From assembly GCA_028023455.1 (NCBI GenBank), contig JAQFVV010006246.1, forward strand, positions 1,475,501 through 1,539,500: 64,000 nt of DNA, read 5' to 3'. How positions within the stretch are numbered: position 1 is the stretch's first letter; the number at the start of each line of letters is the position of its first letter. This DNA comes from Epiperipatus broadwayi. Taxonomy: Eukaryota; Onychophora; Udeonychophora; Euonychophora; Peripatidae. The notes below the pieces were generated by a model. It had not been told where the DNA came from, did not search any database, and worked only from the letters and a program-made list of their open reading frames with translations. Made by a program: the position numbers and the translations under genes. Of this stretch, positions 61,166 to 64,000 are shown in pieces.

Positions 61166-62783
61166 TTAGCAAAGCTCTTTGTTTGTGGTTATATCTATTA
61201 AAATTAATTAGAGTAAAGTTAAAAATAGATATCATAACTCAGTTTTGTATATTAATGAACTGAATGCAAGTTATAACATATGTGACAAAGCTGAGCTTAT
61301 CTTTTTATAAAATCAATGAATTAAAATGAAGAGTAAAAGAAACTCTTATGATAATTTTTTTGAATCTGAAACTATCAATCTCATAAAAATATCTTTTGAT
61401 GTTAAAGAAAATTGATTTTTAAATTGAATGATAGGAAGGCTAATTTGTTTTGTATATGTATGTTGCATATATCTTGTTGAATTTCATTTGCAAAAATCTA
61501 TTTATTAATAGGTGAAATCGTGATCATGGAAAAATTTCAGTATGGTAACGTTATATGATTTTCTATTTACTTTCATTAGAAACTCCAACAAAACAGCAAT
61601 TACATGCTAATGACAAAACTTGTTTAGCCTTGGGGATTGTCAATTAATAATTGATAGTTTCTTTGCAACATCAAAAGCTAAAAGTTATACTTTTTTACAT
61701 GGATATAATCTCACTTCTTTTTCTTATTATAATACAATTCATGAAAATGTTTAATTCAACATATGAGTGGGCCTTGGGGATTGTCAATTAGTAATTGATA
61801 GTTTCTTTGCAACATCAAAAGCTAAAAGTTATCCTTTTTTACATGGATATAATCTTATTTCTTTTTCTTATTATAATACAATTCATGAAAATGTTTAATT
61901 CAACATATGAGTGGGTGAGAGTGTTTAATACTGACACTAAGCAGGTTAATGAAATATAGAGATAATAATTATTGTGATTAAAGCTATTTTAACACTGTCT
62001 TTACTTTTAGATTCTCAATATTTAATTAAGATCCCTTTTGTCATTTTCATGTCATTTTTAAGACATTACTGGAACATGAAAATTTTCAACATGAATGCCA
62101 AAAAGGTTTTCAAATAAATATTAAGAATTTAAAAGGAGAAATAGCTATTTTTTGGAAAGAAGTGTATAAATTTTTGTAATCACAATTAATTATTTCAGTA
62201 GTTTATTTGGAAAGTCCATATTCCATACATACAGACTTGTAGAATAATTAGTAATGTGGGACACCTTTGGACATTGAATATGGACATGTTTTAGATTTAC
62301 TTGATTGAAATACAACAACAAAAGAATTGACTTATGAATTTAATATAGTTATAGCTAATCAATTATTTTTCTAAGGAATGCATCACTGCAAAAAAATACA
62401 GTAATCTCAAATCAATAATCAAAAATATCGTGTATCAATCATGGTTAAAGACTTTAGTAATTAAAAGTTATTTCACAAATAAGCATAGATTAAGCAATAT
62501 ATACCTAAACCATTAACACTCTCTGTTTAAAAGTCTATATCTCAATAATAGCGAACTTCAAAATGATACCACTTTGAAGTTTAATGCTAAACGATGTTAA
62601 ATATTGAAATACAAACTAACTCAAACACAGAGCATGAAATTTTAAATAAGCAAATGATCTTAAATTTTGCTAATAAACTAACTAAGTTTATAAACTTTTT
62701 AAAGACAAACTAAACATTAGATTTTGATTTTTAGATAACCCTCCCAAACTATAAATGAAAATAAAGTTACCACTAACACTAAC
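61166..62783. other. AT-rich intron or intergenic sequence
   Basis: Holds the 145-base duplication noted in the tandem array. No coding sequence was recognised. Confidence 0.45.
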
Positions 62784-63375
62784 TGTTGTGTTTTGTTGGG
62801 CTTACAGGTTTATTTCCAAACCAACAGACACAAAAAGAATAACTACTCAGCAATTAATATGTACAATTTATTAATACTAAAAATATACACATATTAGTTA
62901 AACAAACAAATAAGTACAGTTGATAGACTTGAATGCTGAGATAGTCTAGCCAAGTATCGAACTCGCTTCCAGCTAATGATTAGGCTGCCTCATGAGTTCT
63001 GGTAAGACTCTTTCATCTATGTATTTAGCTTGCCTTGAGTCAGCTCTAATTTGGACATAGCAGTTTCCAGTCCATAGGTAGATTTGCCTCATTGCATGGA
63101 TGTCACAATAGTGACTAGATAAATACCTTTGCTGATAGCAGAAAGTTTAATGGAAAGCATGTTTTGTTGTTCAGGTTAACAGAAGTAATTGCTCTCTGCC
63201 TAGCCTCCAAAAGGCAGACTATTTAAAGGCAGACCCCTTACCTTACTGGAAGCATGCAGACTTGGTGCATAAACCCTAGTGAAGGTTTTAATCTGTTTGG
63301 ATAGCAACTGGGTTCTAGCCAATCAGGTAAGGAATCTAAAATAGTCCACTCCTAAAGGCAAGGTCAGGTATGACA
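62784..63375 (-). repeat. 3' LTR of gypsy element D
   Basis: A 592-base segment begins TGTTGTG and ends TATGACA. On the minus strand it starts TGTCATACC directly after a purine tract. The matching 5' LTR should lie right of the window. Confidence 0.65.
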
Positions 63376-63386
63376 TCCTTCCTCCA
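63376..63386 (-). other. Polypurine tract of element D
   Basis: Minus strand TGGAGGAAGGA directly precedes the LTR start TGTCATACC. Confidence 0.6.
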
Positions 63387-64000
63387 GGCTAAAATTATCC
63401 CTGGAGGGCATCATCATCAAGATGCGCAAGATGACATATTTTCCACTTTCTTGGTTTCTCCAGTTGATTGCTGTTCCCGTCTTCATCTTCTTCGCTTGAT
63501 GAACTTGTTTCTGGTTGTTTGCTGCTGTCTTGATTTTGATGTTCAGTTGTAATGTTGGGTCTAGCTCAATCATGTTAATTGATTGACATAATGTTAGACT
63601 GTCTACCACTTCTACAGGCAGTCAACTTAATGCATTTATGTGAGGAATATGCTTTTCCTCAACATAGCCTGATAAGAACCACCACAGCATTCATAGGGAT
63701 GGTTGCTGTGGGATTCCCTTATCAGATGCAAAAATCTTCACAAGGGGTTTCTGATCTGTTTGGAGTATAAATGATCTGCCATATAGATAGTTGTGGAACT
63801 TTTTGATACCATTAATCAAAGCCAGGGATTCACTATCTATTTAAACATAGATTTTCTCAGCTCTAGAGGTGTACTTTGATGCAAAAGCAGTAGGTATGTG
63901 TGTTCCATTATTATTTTTATGGGGCAACACTGCCCCTGTTCCTACAGGTGATGCATCACAAGTCAGCACTAGCACTCTTTCTGGGTTGAAGTGTGCCAAT
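63387..64000 (-). pseudogene. RNase H and pol-tail relic of gypsy element D
   Basis: Minus strand from the right edge reads LAHFNPERVLVLTCDASPVG, TGAVLPHKNNNG, IPTAFASKYTSRAEKIYV, a TAA stop, then ALINGIKKFHNYLYGR and TDQKPLVKIFASDKGIP. This is the RNase H-like domain of Ty3/gypsy pol (CDASPxGxGAVL; TDHKPL) of a lineage different from A-C. Later pieces HINALS and LPVEVVDS fit the end of the RNase H linker. The integrase is missing before the polypurine tract, so the element is internally deleted. The remainder runs off the window. Confidence 0.75.

Larger units (their letters stand above)
59450..61915. repeat. Degenerate tandem repeat array, interrupted
   Basis: Units share TTTAATTCAACATATATA, ATTAAAAACTG(CC/TT)(T/A)ACC and AATAGAAAATCATATACC. 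They recur at about 59634-59735, 60064-60150, 60190-60285 and 60320-60380. A longer unit starting GTTTGGCCT/GTTTAGCCTTGG and ending TTTAATTCAACATATGAG is at 59501-59650 and, duplicated, at 61618-61770 and 61773-61912. A fold-back MITE and a compound fold-back are inserted in the array. Origin unknown. Confidence 0.65.

Overview
This is AT-rich animal DNA, most likely from an invertebrate. It carries widely spaced exons with GT-AG introns, long AT-type microsatellites, LTR retrotransposons primed by an animal-type tRNA-Lys, a Penelope-like element, LINE remnants, fold-back MITEs and a 500-N scaffold gap. The sequence does not identify the species. No bacterial operon, rRNA, tRNA or CRISPR array is visible.

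Host gene. Three plus-strand exons (20975-21131, 53803-53984, 55098-55254) fit one CUB-domain gene, probably cubilin-like. The first is the C-terminal half of one CUB domain. The other two form the next complete CUB domain. Intron phases agree (0 inside a domain, 1 between domains), and both C-terminal-half exons are exactly 157 nt. The intron between 21131 and 53803 is about 32.7 kb and is filled with transposable elements. More exons are expected on both sides of the window.

Left third (1-20223). This is a block of minus-strand Ty3/gypsy-type elements. It holds a gag relic (1-1140), then element A (2873-11172) with 2.2-kb LTRs and a largely deleted interior. Next to it is element B (11187-20223), with about 1.95-kb LTRs and a decayed but recognisable gag-PR-RT-RNase H-integrase. 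A TTAA-flanked MITE (14599-15328) interrupts B's pol, and a fold-back MITE (8217-8783) sits inside A.

Middle (20224-53802, mostly intron). It holds a TIR DNA element (22607-24182) and a young Ty3/gypsy element C (29107-37065). C has near-identical 1.9-kb LTRs, a 4-bp target duplication, a tRNA-Lys primer site and an intact 1044-codon pol. Its gag and the start of its protease carry two homopolymer-associated frame breaks. Further right are a 19-bp minisatellite, the gap, decayed LINE pieces, a probable solo LTR in an AT repeat (45025-47125), a roughly 520-bp (AAT)n array next to LINE 3' ends, and a fold-back repeat.

Right part (55255-64000). A Penelope-like element (about 55616-59103) shows an inverted partial copy, a direct 5' pseudo-LTR, a broken RT and a GIY-YIG domain. 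A degenerate tandem repeat (about 59450-61915) follows, interrupted by a second copy of the fold-back MITE and by a compound fold-back. The window ends in the 3' LTR and RNase H relic of another minus-strand gypsy element, D.

I found no clear new cellular system. The most notable items are the retroelement lineage whose Gag lacks a visible zinc knuckle, the Penelope architecture, the exact TTAA insertion into pol, the paired fold-back family and the repeated use of AT microsatellites as insertion sites. All coordinates and comparisons were made by eye.
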